From positions 310,001 to 374,000 of the forward strand of contig NZ_QLTK01000001.1 of NCBI RefSeq assembly GCF_003269035.1: a DNA stretch of 64,000 nucleotides, read 5' to 3'. This DNA comes from Paraburkholderia bryophila. GTDB taxonomy: Bacteria; Pseudomonadota; Gammaproteobacteria; Burkholderiales; Burkholderiaceae. A program made the translations under genes and the position numbers. A model generated the notes under the pieces. That model was given only the letters and a program-made list of their open reading frames with translations, had not been told where the DNA came from and did no database searches. Below, one piece after another: positions 8,580 to 16,900 of this stretch. Positions within the stretch are counted from its first letter, which is position 1. Each line of letters starts with the position of its first letter.

Positions 8580-9127
8580 AATTTACGTGGCCCACTGCTG
8601 CGTGAATCCGTGTACGGGTCGCCGGCTTCCTGCATACGCTGGAGACAATACTTCATTGCCGCGCTCAATTCACTCTCTACCAGCCTCAGGGAAATCCCGA
8701 AACGTTCGGCAATTTCGCGATTCAACTGGCCATCCACCCGCGCGGCCAGCAGGATAGCCCGGCGCCGGGGCGTCAGACCGCGCAACACGTCTTTCAGGCT
8801 ATCGACCTTGCGGCGCGCGGTCAGGATCCGCTCGGGATCGGCCAGTTCGTCGGGCACGGCGAGCAGCACGTCGACGTCGTCTTCATGGGCATGCCGGCGC
8901 TCGTGGCGATGCTGGTCGATCGCGACGTTGCTCGCCATGCCGAGAATATACGCATCGGCATTGGCGACCTGGGTGGACACATTGGCCTTGTCCAGACGCA
9001 GCCAGGTTTCGTGCAATGCGTCGGTCGCCCCTTCCTTCGATCCCGTGATGCGCTCCAGCCGCCTGACGAGGTACGCGTAGCGCGTGGCCAGGATCTGTTT
9101 GAGTTGGGTGCGGCTCGTGTCCGGCAT
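8576..9127 (-). CDS. ECF sigma factor, FecI type (VreI-like)
   Basis: 183 residues with sigma region 2 (about 12-75: YLVRRLERITGSKEGATDALHETWLRL...NVAIDQHR) and region 4 (about 112-165: LTPRRRAILLAARVDGQLNREIAERFGISLRLVESEL, a helix-turn-helix that reads the -35 element). It is flanked by the STN-TonB gene (6 bp upstream) and the FecR-like gene (4-bp overlap), so the three form one operon. In P. aeruginosa the equivalent sigma VreI drives hxc and pdt genes; by analogy this protein probably directs transcription of the gsp, pstS-like and fhaB units here. The motif described at 12164-12187 is a candidate target. Confidence 0.9.
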   Translation of the reverse strand: MPDTSRTQLKQILATRYAYLVRRLERITGSKEGATDALHETWLRLDKANVSTQVANADAYILGMASNVAIDQHRHERRHAHEDDVDVLLAVPDELADPERILTARRKVDSLKDVLRGLTPRRRAILLAARVDGQLNREIAERFGISLRLVESELSAAMKYCLQRMQEAGDPYTDSRSSGPRKF

Positions 9128-9133
9128 AAGCGC

Positions 9134-9883
9134 CTAGTTCCGACCGTCTGTTGTTGTCGTTGGGCAATGCAGATGCACACCGTTGCCGATGGGCCGCAGC
9201 AGAATCGTGACGGGCTCGGGCAAGCTGCCCGGCGGCGGCGAATCGAGCCTCAGCGAGCGCAGCGCGCGCACGATGGCCGCGTCACGCGAAGCCTGTCCAC
9301 TTGAAGCGACCATATTCACCGCCACCACTGCCCCCTTATCGTCGATACGCAACTGTGCCGCCAGCCGGTAGCCGCCCGGCATGGCCGCGGGCAGCGCGCA
9401 CAGGACCTGGGTCATGCGCGCCTGCAACTGCGCGGCGTACGCTTGCGCGTCGGCGTCGTCGCCCAGCCCGTCGACCGGCAACGCCGGGTTCGCCGGCGTC
9501 CCTGCCGCAACGGGCGGCACCTCGGGCGCGGCAGGCTGCGCGACGATGATCGCCTCGTCCGTGCCGGTGAACTCCGCCTTCAATCCGGTTCCCGCTAGCA
9601 CCCTCTCAAGCGCTTCACGCGGTGGATAATCGCCCTGGACCGGCGCGCTCGTATGACCGTCGAGCAGCGGCGCGGGCGCCAGCACGATCAGCTCGGTGGT
9701 CCGTGCGAACGCCTGCAAGGCCTGCGCGAGCGGCTGGGCAGGCAACTCGAAATGCGCCGCGCGATCCGCCGCACGGCCCGCCTCTGCCGCGTTCTGGGCC
9801 CTGGCGCAATGCATGACGAACGCCAGCAACAGCAGACATGCCGTCAACGCCAGGCCCCCGGTCGGCGCCCGTGAACGTGTCAT
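9134..9883 (-). CDS. STN domain fused to a TonB C-terminal-like domain (VreA-like signal transducer)
   Basis: 249 residues. A signal peptide (about 1-29, ending CARAQ) indicates export. Residues 45-115 form an STN (secretin/TonB short N-terminus) domain: FELPAQPLAQALQAFARTTELIVLAP...ALERVLAGTGLKAEFTGTDEAIIV. A Pro/Ala linker leads to a TonB_C-like domain (about 160-235: YRLAAQLRIDDKGAVVAVNMVASSGQASRDAAIVRALRSLRL). There is no beta-barrel, so it is not a TonB-dependent receptor. This resembles VreA of the PUMA3 system, also described as a receptor-like protein without a barrel. The STN domain would contact the periplasmic part of the FecR-like protein. What signal it senses cannot be read from sequence; phosphate limitation is the analogy-based guess. 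Confidence 0.82.
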   Translation of the reverse strand: MTRSRAPTGGLALTACLLLLAFVMHCARAQNAAEAGRAADRAAHFELPAQPLAQALQAFARTTELIVLAPAPLLDGHTSAPVQGDYPPREALERVLAGTGLKAEFTGTDEAIIVAQPAAPEVPPVAAGTPANPALPVDGLGDDADAQAYAAQLQARMTQVLCALPAAMPGGYRLAAQLRIDDKGAVVAVNMVASSGQASRDAAIVRALRSLRLDSPPPGSLPEPVTILLRPIGNGVHLHCPTTTTDGRN

Positions 9884-10057
9884 CTATCAATGCCGGAAAT
9901 GTTTTGCACAGGACTACGGCGCAGCGGCCCAGAGCCGCCCCGAAGCAAGCGAACATCGCATCGTAGGGAATCACTGTGACACTTAGGTGAATCCGCATAA
10001 GGGTGCGGTTTGTATCGACGTCCTATGCGTGCGGGTCCGGAGCTGGACCCGGCGATT

Positions 10058-10678
10058 TCAGGGGCGTCGCACGACGAAGTTGCCGATGCCCGTGCCGACT
10101 ACGAGTAATCGCACGCCCGCCGATGAGAGCGTGATCGTCACCGGTACGCCGATGCTTTCGTCGCCGAACACGACGCGCGATACCGGTTCGTTGCTGCCGG
10201 TGTAGCGGACCGACACGCCGGTCACGTCGGTCGACCAGCGATGCGGGCTGAACAGCTCGTCCGCGACGGGTTGCCACGCGCCGTCGTCGGTGCGCCGATA
10301 GAACCTGTAGCCGCCGGCGATGGGTTGCCAGGCCATCGGCGTCGAGCGGACCTGCGCTTCGTCGCCGGCGGATTCGAGCAGGCTCGCGAGGCGCTGCGCT
10401 TCTTCGGCGAGCTCGGTGCGACGGTTGCGCGCGGGCGCCAGCGCGACGACCGCGACCAGCAGGCCGACGATCAACAGCACCACCATCATTTCGAGCAACG
10501 TGAAGCCGTGTTGCTTTTGACCATTCAGGCACGCGAGCCGTCTTGCGACAGGTAGCGCGGAACGCGGTTTGCCTTGCTTCATCGTCTCCGCGCTCATGTC
10601 AAACAATGAGCGGGCTTCGCGAAAGACCGATAGCGCAGTGCGCCCGCCTTCTGTTCCGGTTCGCATTCGCCCCCTCAC
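10058..10678 (-). CDS. gspH: Type II secretion minor pseudopilin GspH
   Basis: 206 residues from a GTG at 10678 that overlaps the gspF stop (GTGA), suggesting coupled translation. The pseudopilin signature KQHG-FTLLEMMVVLL has the cleavage site after G58 with Glu at +5. The resulting leader of 58 residues is unusually long; ATG codons at 10597 or 10582 would give a normal leader of 31 or 26 residues but have poor ribosome sites. The C-terminal part has the GspH-type beta region (WQPIAGGYRFYRRTDDGAWQPV, ITLSSAGVRLLVVGTG). It forms an operon with gspF. The major pseudopilin GspG, normally the neighbour of GspH, is not in this window. Confidence 0.85.
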   Translation of the reverse strand: MRGRMRTGTEGGRTALSVFREARSLFDMSAETMKQGKPRSALPVARRLACLNGQKQHGFTLLEMMVVLLIVGLLVAVVALAPARNRRTELAEEAQRLASLLESAGDEAQVRSTPMAWQPIAGGYRFYRRTDDGAWQPVADELFSPHRWSTDVTGVSVRYTGSNEPVSRVVFGDESIGVPVTITLSSAGVRLLVVGTGIGNFVVRRP

Positions 10679-11892
10679 TGCACCATGTTGTTCAACTCGA
10701 TGATCGGCATCATCACCGCCAGCACGATCACCAGCACGACGCCACCCATCGCGAGAATCAGCAGCGGTTCGAGCAGGCTGGTCAGGAACATCGTGCGCCG
10801 TTCGAGTTCGCGCGACTCGCCGTCGGAGGCGCGGTCGAGCATCGTGGTCACGTCACCGGTCGCTTCGCCCGAGCGGATCAGGTGCACCAGCACCGGCGGA
10901 AACGTTTTCGTATTGCCGAGGGCACGCGACAGCGACGTGCCCTCGCGCACGCGCACGATCGCGTCCTGGATGCTGGCGAGCATCGCGCGATTGCCGAGCG
11001 TTTCGCCGGCTGCCTGCAACGCTCGCAGAATCGGTACGCCGGCTGCCGTGAGAATGCCCAGCGTGCTGGCGAAACGCACCGTGTTGTAGCCACGCACGAT
11101 CCTTCCTGCGAGCGGCGCGGTGAGCAGCCAACGGTCGAACGATAGACGCGGTCCCGGCCGCGCGAGCACCCCGCGCACGATCCACACGAGCACGCCGACC
11201 GCGATGAGGGTCGCCCACCACCAATGCCGCACGTAGTCCGACAGCGCGAGCATCGCCACCGTCAGAAACGGCAGCGCCTGCTTCGTGCTGGTGAACACGT
11301 TCGCCACTTGCGGCACCACGTAGCTCAGCAGAAACGTGACGATCCCGAACGCGATGAACGTGACGACGGCCGGATAGGTGAACGCGAGCAGGATCTTCTG
11401 CTTGAGCGCATTGCTTTGCTCGATGTAGTCCGCGAGACGCGAGAGCACGGCACCGAGCTTGCCGGTGTGTTCACCCGCGGCGACCAGCGCGCGATAGATG
11501 TCCGGAAAATCGCGTGGATGCTGCTCCAGCGCATTCGCAAACGAATGCCCGCCGATCACTTCGCCGCGAATCGACGCCATCAGTTCGCGGATGTAATCGC
11601 GTTCGGCCTGTTCGCTCAGTACCGAGAGCGTTTCGTCGAGCGGCAGACCCGCGATCAGAAGACTCGCCAGTTGCCGCGTGAGGATGGCCTGCTCGCGTTG
11701 CGACAGCTTGCGCCCCACGCCGAGCCGACGGCTGCGCTCGCCTTGCAGCCGCGACGTGGCCAGCTCGACGACTAGCGGCGTGAGCCCCAGACCGCGCAAC
11801 TGCGTGCGCCCGGCACGCGCGCTGTCCGCTTCGAGTACGCCCTTCAACGTCTTACCCGCCAGGTTGATGGCCTCATAGCGAAATGCCGACAT
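10675..11892 (-). CDS. gspF: Type II secretion inner-membrane platform protein GspF
   Basis: 405 residues, the normal length for the family, with the duplicated T2SSF domain: first copy about 70-195 (QREQAILTRQLASLLIAGLPLDETL...LVAAGEHTGKLGAVLSRLADYIEQ), second about 270-395 (FASTLGILTAAGVPILRALQAAGETL...LIRSGEATGDVTTMLDRAS). Three membrane helices lie near 167-195, 220-242 and 375-398. The start has a strong GGAGGAG site. It anchors the assembly ATPase GspE, which is not encoded here. It is divergent from the pstS-like gene and co-transcribed with gspH. Confidence 0.93.
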   Translation of the reverse strand: MSAFRYEAINLAGKTLKGVLEADSARAGRTQLRGLGLTPLVVELATSRLQGERSRRLGVGRKLSQREQAILTRQLASLLIAGLPLDETLSVLSEQAERDYIRELMASIRGEVIGGHSFANALEQHPRDFPDIYRALVAAGEHTGKLGAVLSRLADYIEQSNALKQKILLAFTYPAVVTFIAFGIVTFLLSYVVPQVANVFTSTKQALPFLTVAMLALSDYVRHWWWATLIAVGVLVWIVRGVLARPGPRLSFDRWLLTAPLAGRIVRGYNTVRFASTLGILTAAGVPILRALQAAGETLGNRAMLASIQDAIVRVREGTSLSRALGNTKTFPPVLVHLIRSGEATGDVTTMLDRASDGESRELERRTMFLTSLLEPLLILAMGGVVLVIVLAVMMPIIELNNMVQ

Positions 11893-11982
11893 GACACTCT
11901 CCTCCGGTTGCGCGCAGCACTTCTTCAGGCGCTCTTCAAGCGATGCTCCGGCAAAGAGTAAGCAGCGAATCGGATCAGAATT

Positions 11983-12005
11983 GTGACGAATGGTGGGCTA
12001 ACTTT
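11983..12005 (-). promoter_or_regulatory. Degenerate locus motif upstream of gspF
   Basis: On the gspF strand the sequence reads AAAGTT, then AGCCC, then ACCATTCGTCAC. The right part matches ACCATTCGTTAT before pstS-like and ACCATTCGACAC before gspI; the left part is poorer and has one extra base in the centre. It lies 91 bp upstream of the gspF ATG and points toward it. See 12164-12187 for the better copy. Confidence 0.5.
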
Positions 12006-12163
12006 TTTTGCGTTTCTGTTATTGCGGCGGTGTGGGTGGTTTTAAATATTGCGAAATGGAATTGCGCTGTCCATGCAATCCCATATTCAGAGATATCCAT
12101 TTCGCACATAAAACGCCTACACGTCTTCTCTTCATACGGGTATTGGCTTCCATCAAGGAGGCC

Positions 12164-12187
12164 GAAATGTTCCGTACCATTCGTTAT
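12164..12187 (+). promoter_or_regulatory. Locus motif upstream of the pstS-like gene
   Basis: Reads AAATGTTCCGTACCATTCG followed by TTAT. The core is a dyad, AATGTT-CCGT-ACCATT (12166-12181). The copy before gspI differs by one base in 19 (AAATGGTCCGTACCATTCG). It ends 110 bp before the ATG at 12298 and points toward it. The AAAT...CGT architecture recalls promoters of iron-starvation-type ECF sigma factors, but the 13-bp gap is shorter than the usual 16-17 bp, so an activator or repressor site is equally possible. Confidence 0.65.
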
Positions 12188-12297
12188 TAAAAATTCACGA
12201 GATAAGCACGACGTTCATCCTAAAGTAGCTGCGCGGCCAATCACATAGTCAGGCCGTATCGGCAGCCCCTCTCTTTTTCTTCGTGCAAGGAAATCTC

Positions 12298-13629
12298 ATG
12301 AAATCCAGCAAGCGCAAGATCTGTCAAATTCTGGCTCTCGTCCTGTCGGGCGTGGGTGCATCGGCTGCAATGGCGGTGCCCGTCGTGCAAGGCGGCGGTT
12401 CGTCGCTCGTGGCACCGACGATCGGTGCAATCGGCGTGGCCAACACCGAAATCGGTCTGTTCGGCACCACCGAAGCTTCGTTCACGTATTACTCGGTCGG
12501 CTCGGGCGCCGGTCAGAACGCATTCCTCGGCAACCAGCCGACGTTCTTCGGCACGGGCGTGACGGGCACGGTCGACTTCGCGAACAGTGACGCAGCGCTG
12601 AGCACCGCACAGATCACGAGCTACAAGAGCAGCACCGTCGGCACGGCTAGCGGCCCGCTGATCCAGATTCCGTACATCGTCACGCCGATCACCATTCCGC
12701 TGGTCAACGCACCCGCCGTGACGAGCACGGCGACGCCGCAAACGACGCCGGGCCAGGCGCACAGCATCGCGCTGAACGACAACGACCTGTGCGGTATTTT
12801 CTCGGGCAAGATCGCGGACTGGAATGCGGTTATCAATCCCGAAACCGGCGCAGCGTACAGTTCCGTCAGCAGCCCGATCAAGGTTGTCTACCGTGCTGAC
12901 AGCAGCGGCACGAGCGAACTGCTGACGCGCCACCTCGCCGCCGTCTGCACGAGCGCCAACACGGCGGCTGGCGTGACGTTCGTCGACTCGCTGACGTTCG
13001 CCAACACGACCGCTTTCCCGAGCGGCGTGCCGGCAAACTTCGTTTCCGCAACGGGTAGCGGCGGCGTGAAGACCGCGTTGCTGGCCATCCAGAGTTCGTC
13101 GGGTTCGCCGGCTGCCGTGGCTTACCTGAGCCCGGACTACACGAATACGTTCCTCGCACCGTCGAGCTCGTCGGCTTCGTCGCAGCTTCAGGTCGCGAGC
13201 CTCTACAACACGAAGAACAGCACGTACTACGCACCGACGTCGGCCAACGCGACGACGGCGCTGGGCACGGTAACGCCGCCCGCCAGCAAACTGGCCGCAT
13301 CGAACCCGGCGAACTGGGTACCGATCGCCGGCAACGCCTCCTACCTGCTGCTCGCCAACCCGGCTTCGGGCTATCCGGTGTCGGGCACGAGCCAGATCAT
13401 TCTGAGCCAGTGCTATGCCGATCCGGCAGTCAAGACGGCCGTGCACGACTTCCTGAATGATCACTTCACGAACACCACGTTCGCAGCGGTAGTTCGCGGC
13501 AACGGCTTCGATACGGTTCCGTCCGGCTATCAGACAGCGATCTCGAACGAGTTTTTGAGCAACGCGGCGGGCTGGAATCTGGACATCGGCAACACGAGCG
13601 TTTGCACGGGCTCGGTCACGGGTCGTTAA
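12298..13629 (+). CDS. Exported PstS/DING-like substrate-binding protein
   Basis: 443 residues. The start at 12298 has AAGGAAA upstream. A signal peptide (MKSSKRKICQILALVLSGVGASAAMA) precedes a periplasmic-binding fold: a phosphate-loop-like GGGSSLVAP at the N-terminus, IALNDNDLCGIFSGKIADWNAV, and YRADSSGTSELLTRHL, as in PstS and DING proteins. It lacks a lipobox and there are no pst permease genes here, so an ABC-uptake role is unlikely. In P. aeruginosa, PstS/DING-like proteins next to the Hxc type II system are secreted by it, which makes this the best candidate type II substrate of the locus. The gene is monocistronic with a strong terminator. Ser/Thr/Ala-rich insertions make it longer than typical PstS. 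Confidence 0.82.
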   Translation: MKSSKRKICQILALVLSGVGASAAMAVPVVQGGGSSLVAPTIGAIGVANTEIGLFGTTEASFTYYSVGSGAGQNAFLGNQPTFFGTGVTGTVDFANSDAALSTAQITSYKSSTVGTASGPLIQIPYIVTPITIPLVNAPAVTSTATPQTTPGQAHSIALNDNDLCGIFSGKIADWNAVINPETGAAYSSVSSPIKVVYRADSSGTSELLTRHLAAVCTSANTAAGVTFVDSLTFANTTAFPSGVPANFVSATGSGGVKTALLAIQSSSGSPAAVAYLSPDYTNTFLAPSSSSASSQLQVASLYNTKNSTYYAPTSANATTALGTVTPPASKLAASNPANWVPIAGNASYLLLANPASGYPVSGTSQIILSQCYADPAVKTAVHDFLNDHFTNTTFAAVVRGNGFDTVPSGYQTAISNEFLSNAAGWNLDIGNTSVCTGSVTGR

Positions 13630-13665
13630 GTTCCGCTCGCAGGCTGATTGCTGCAGAAGCACTTT

Positions 13666-13705
13666 AAAATCCGCGTCCCCGATTTGCCGGGGGCGCGGAT
13701 TTTTT
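13666..13705 (+). terminator. Intrinsic terminator of the pstS-like gene
   Basis: A stem of about 16 bp (arm AATCCGCGTCCCC with a G-rich partner ending GCGCGGATT) has a short loop and is followed by T5. It starts 37 bp after the stop codon. Confidence 0.88.
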
Positions 13706-13810
13706 ATGCCGCGCATCGCGACCCCGGTCGTCGTCGCCGCTCATCGCCACTCACGCTCGACCGCCTCGCTCGTCGCGCCACCGTCGGCACGCGAAGCGCA
13801 GCCCCCAAAA

Positions 13811-13836
13811 TGAAAATGGCGGCAATCGCCGCCATC
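13811..13836 (-). terminator. Probable terminator of the haemagglutinin gene
   Basis: On the minus strand ATGGCGGC-GATT-GCCGCCAT is followed by TTTTC and further T-rich sequence. It lies about 78 bp beyond the stop of the giant gene, in the convergent gap with the pstS-like gene. Confidence 0.7.
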
Positions 13837-13912
13837 CCCGTGCCCAACTTTTGGCCCTGTCAAACCAGCAGCACGCCAACGAACCTCCGTCAGCGCGCCA
13901 TCTTGCCGGTTT

Positions 13913-16900
13913 CTATATTTTCCCCAACCGCTCCCGTTCCTGCGCACTAAGCACGGCTTGCTGAGTCGGCCCCACCTGCCCGAAACCCACGATCGACACC
14001 GCGCTGGACGAGTCGTACCCAACCTGCTCCCGCTTGCGCTTGCGGCCGTCGTCCGTCGCGTCGCCGAAGCCTTCCACCTGGACGGAAATCGTCCAGCGCC
14101 GCTGGCCTACGCCCGACGCATTACTTTTCACAAGGTCCTGCGCCAACTGGCTCGCCGCCGACGCCGCCGAACTCGCGGCGCTCAGCGCGCCCGTATTCAC
14201 GGCCTGCCCAACCGGCACGCCCAGCGACGTCCCTTGCACCTGAATGTTGTCGGCGTTCGCCACATGCAATGCCGCCACGTTCAGGTTGCCCGACACGCGA
14301 ATGCCCGCGTCGCCCGCATCCACCGTGCCGCGCGGCGCGATCAGATTCGCGTTGCCCGTCGGCGAGCCCGGCACCGACTGCAAGGTCGCGATCCCGGCCC
14401 CTGTCACTTCGCCACGCGCATCCACCGTGCAGTAATGGTTGGCGTCGCACAGGTATTGCGGCGCCGGCGTATCGGCGGACGACTTCGCGCCCTTGCCCGC
14501 GTTGATGTCGCCGTTCGAACTCCAGATCGTCAGGTCGCCGCCCTGCTCCGTAAAGATACGGCTCTGCGCGAGCAGCACACTCTGGTCGGTGAAGATGTCG
14601 ATATTGCCCTGCTCGAGCGTCAGGATGCCCATCGACCCGGGACCGGCTATGACCTTGCCGTTACTGTCGACCACCTCGGGCGGCGCCGTCGTACTGCCTA
14701 CCAGCGCCTGACCACCAGGCCCGAGGATGGAGACGTTGCCGCCCTGTTGCGTCTGAATGGTCGTGCTGCGAATGTCGAGGTTGCCGGTGCTGATCGTCTT
14801 GTTCGCGCCGTTGCCGCCACCGCCCAGGTTGTTCGCCGTGTAGCCGAACGACGCCGGGAACAGCGTGTTGATGGCCTCGTAGCCGCGCGCGTATTTCTGG
14901 TAGTAGGGGCTGGAGGCGGTGTTGTAGTCGGTGCCGACCTGGGTCAACACGCTGAACAGCACCTGCTCGGCGAAAAGCTGCTGCACGTACGACGGCAACG
15001 CCTGAAACTGCTTCCATGCCACGCTCGCGGACAGCGTGCCTACGCTCTTTTGCGCAGCATCCTTGTCGACCTGCAGACCCGTGTCGACGCCAAGGCCCGC
15101 ATCGTACTGCTGCATGAACGCGATCAGCGCCGGTGTCGCGCTGGACACCCCGGCGACCGAACTGCCAGGGGCGATATAGGTCGAGACGAAAGTAGACAGG
15201 TCGACACCGGGTCCGACGCCGAACAGCACGTTGATGTTCGCGCTCTCGTGCGGCAGGTTGGGATTGTTCGCGTTGCCGACCGCTTCGATCCCCGACCCGA
15301 AAGTCGAACCCACACTGCCAGCCTGAGACGCCGTGGTCAGCGGACCGATGTTTCTGCCTGCTTCGACGTCCAGCGTGCCCGGGCCGCCAAGGGTCAATGC
15401 GGGCACCGCCGTGGCGCCAAGCGTTTGATAGCTGGTGTCGTAGATGTCACGGCCCGCCACGATGCGGGTGATGTCCGACTCGCGCAGATTCTGCCCCTGG
15501 AACGCCAGGTTGACGATGTCCTGTGCAGCTTGAATCAGTGCCGGTTTGTCGATGGACAGTGTTACCAGCCCATTGTAGAAGCCGGCTGCGCCCCCCGTCG
15601 TACCCGGCACGCCATTCACGATGCTGCCGTTCAGGCTATAGATCCGTGCCGGCGTGGTGTCGTCCGCGTGCAATGCATTTGCGGCATGCGCAGCCCGCGT
15701 GGTCGCAGTCGCCATGGGCACGTCGAGATAGGGGTTCGTCGGCGAGGGCATCGATGCCGGATCGAGATCCAGCATGCCGAACACAGCCGCTCCTCCCGCT
15801 GCGTTCGGGGCCACGCCGCCCGCAATCGAGATCGTTTGATCCGCCAGCAGATTCAGATTCCCGCTGGCCGACGGGTAGAGTTCGCCACTGGACGCCACCC
15901 GGATACCGCCGGTAAATGCGGTCAGGTTCAAGGTTGCAGGCAACACGAACGACATGTCGTTCTGACCGGCGATACTGTTTGCATCCGCGCTGCCTCCGAT
16001 AAACGCGAGATTGGGCACGGTTCCGATCGCCACATCTCCGGTTGTCGAGGTCACGCTGACTTGCGACGTGGCCGAATACCCTTGCGCGTCCGCGTGCAAC
16101 TTGTAAGCGTTCAACAACGCCGAACTTTGCATGTAGGAAGGATCCACGATCTGCCCAATGTCCGCGCCCTGCCGCGCGGTCACGTTCAGCACGCCGTCCT
16201 GCAACGCCAGCAAAGTCGATACCTCCACGGGCGTCGCGCCCTGGAGCCCGGATGAACCGCTGGAATCCGCGGCAATCCGACCGCCTGCGCTAATCGCCCC
16301 GGCACCCTTCGCGACGAAATAGGCGCCGCTCAGAATATCGGCCCCCGCGTTCACCGTCAGATTGCCGCCACCTACCGTATTGACCGTCGGATTGTCGGTA
16401 TTGGCGTTGCTTAGCCACCAGGTGGTCGGCAGCGATGCCGACAGGTCGATCACGCTGCCCCCCGCCTTCACCGCGATGTTTCCGCCCACGCTCATTACGC
16501 CCTGATCGAACGCACCGAAATTGATCGAGGTCTGAACGATCTGCGTAGCCGGGTTAGTCGCGCCTACCGTGCCGATCGGGTTGCCGACCTCCATCCATTG
16601 CCACCAGAACTGACTGAGGTTGGCGCCGACCTTACCCGTAACGGCTCCGGTCGTATCCGCCAGGTTCTCCGCACCGACAATATTGCCCTGCGCATGTAGC
16701 GTGATGTCGCCGGCGGAATCCGGATTGACGGTCGGCGTAACAAAGATGTCCTGGTTTCCCGCTCCCGCGTGAACGATCGAGATCGTGGAGCCTTCCGTCG
16801 GTGCGTCGGCCGCCGGCGCACCCGCCGTGTAGATGACGCCGGGTACCAGCAACCCAGGCGGGCTGTTCGTCGATGCCGATACCGATTTCGCGTCGTACAG

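Larger units (their letters stand above)
11893..12297. promoter_or_regulatory. Divergent control region between gspF and the pstS-like gene, with an 11-bp long-range inverted repeat
   Basis: 405 bp, clearly more AT-rich than the rest of the locus. Besides the two motif copies it holds a perfect inverted repeat, TGCGAAATGGA at 12050-12060 and TCCATTTCGCA at 12096-12106, separated by 35 bp. This arrangement suits two operator half-sites facing both promoters, or a looped repressor. No protein gene is supported here. A 7-codon frame at 12167-12190 has a perfect AAGGAGG five bases upstream, but its sequence coincides with the repeated motif. Confidence 0.5.

Noticed and set aside
12167..12190. 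Seven-codon leader peptide frame with perfect AAGGAGG site upstream of pstS-like
   Set aside because: Its first half coincides with the motif that recurs at 33990-34014 and 35409-35432, where no such frame with a ribosome site exists. The peptide is therefore more likely an accident of the motif, although the ribosome site is striking.
12298..13629. Phosphate ABC transporter PstS with uptake role
   Set aside because: No pstCAB or phoU genes adjoin, there is no lipobox, and its context is secretion genes; a secreted DING-like role fits better.
13958..16255. 765-codon open frame antisense to the exoprotein gene
   Set aside because: Arg/His/Ala-rich composition without domain signal, typical of the mirror frame of GC-rich coding DNA. 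Similar mirror frames at 24956-26788, 26613-29180 and 12241-13716 were rejected for the same reason.
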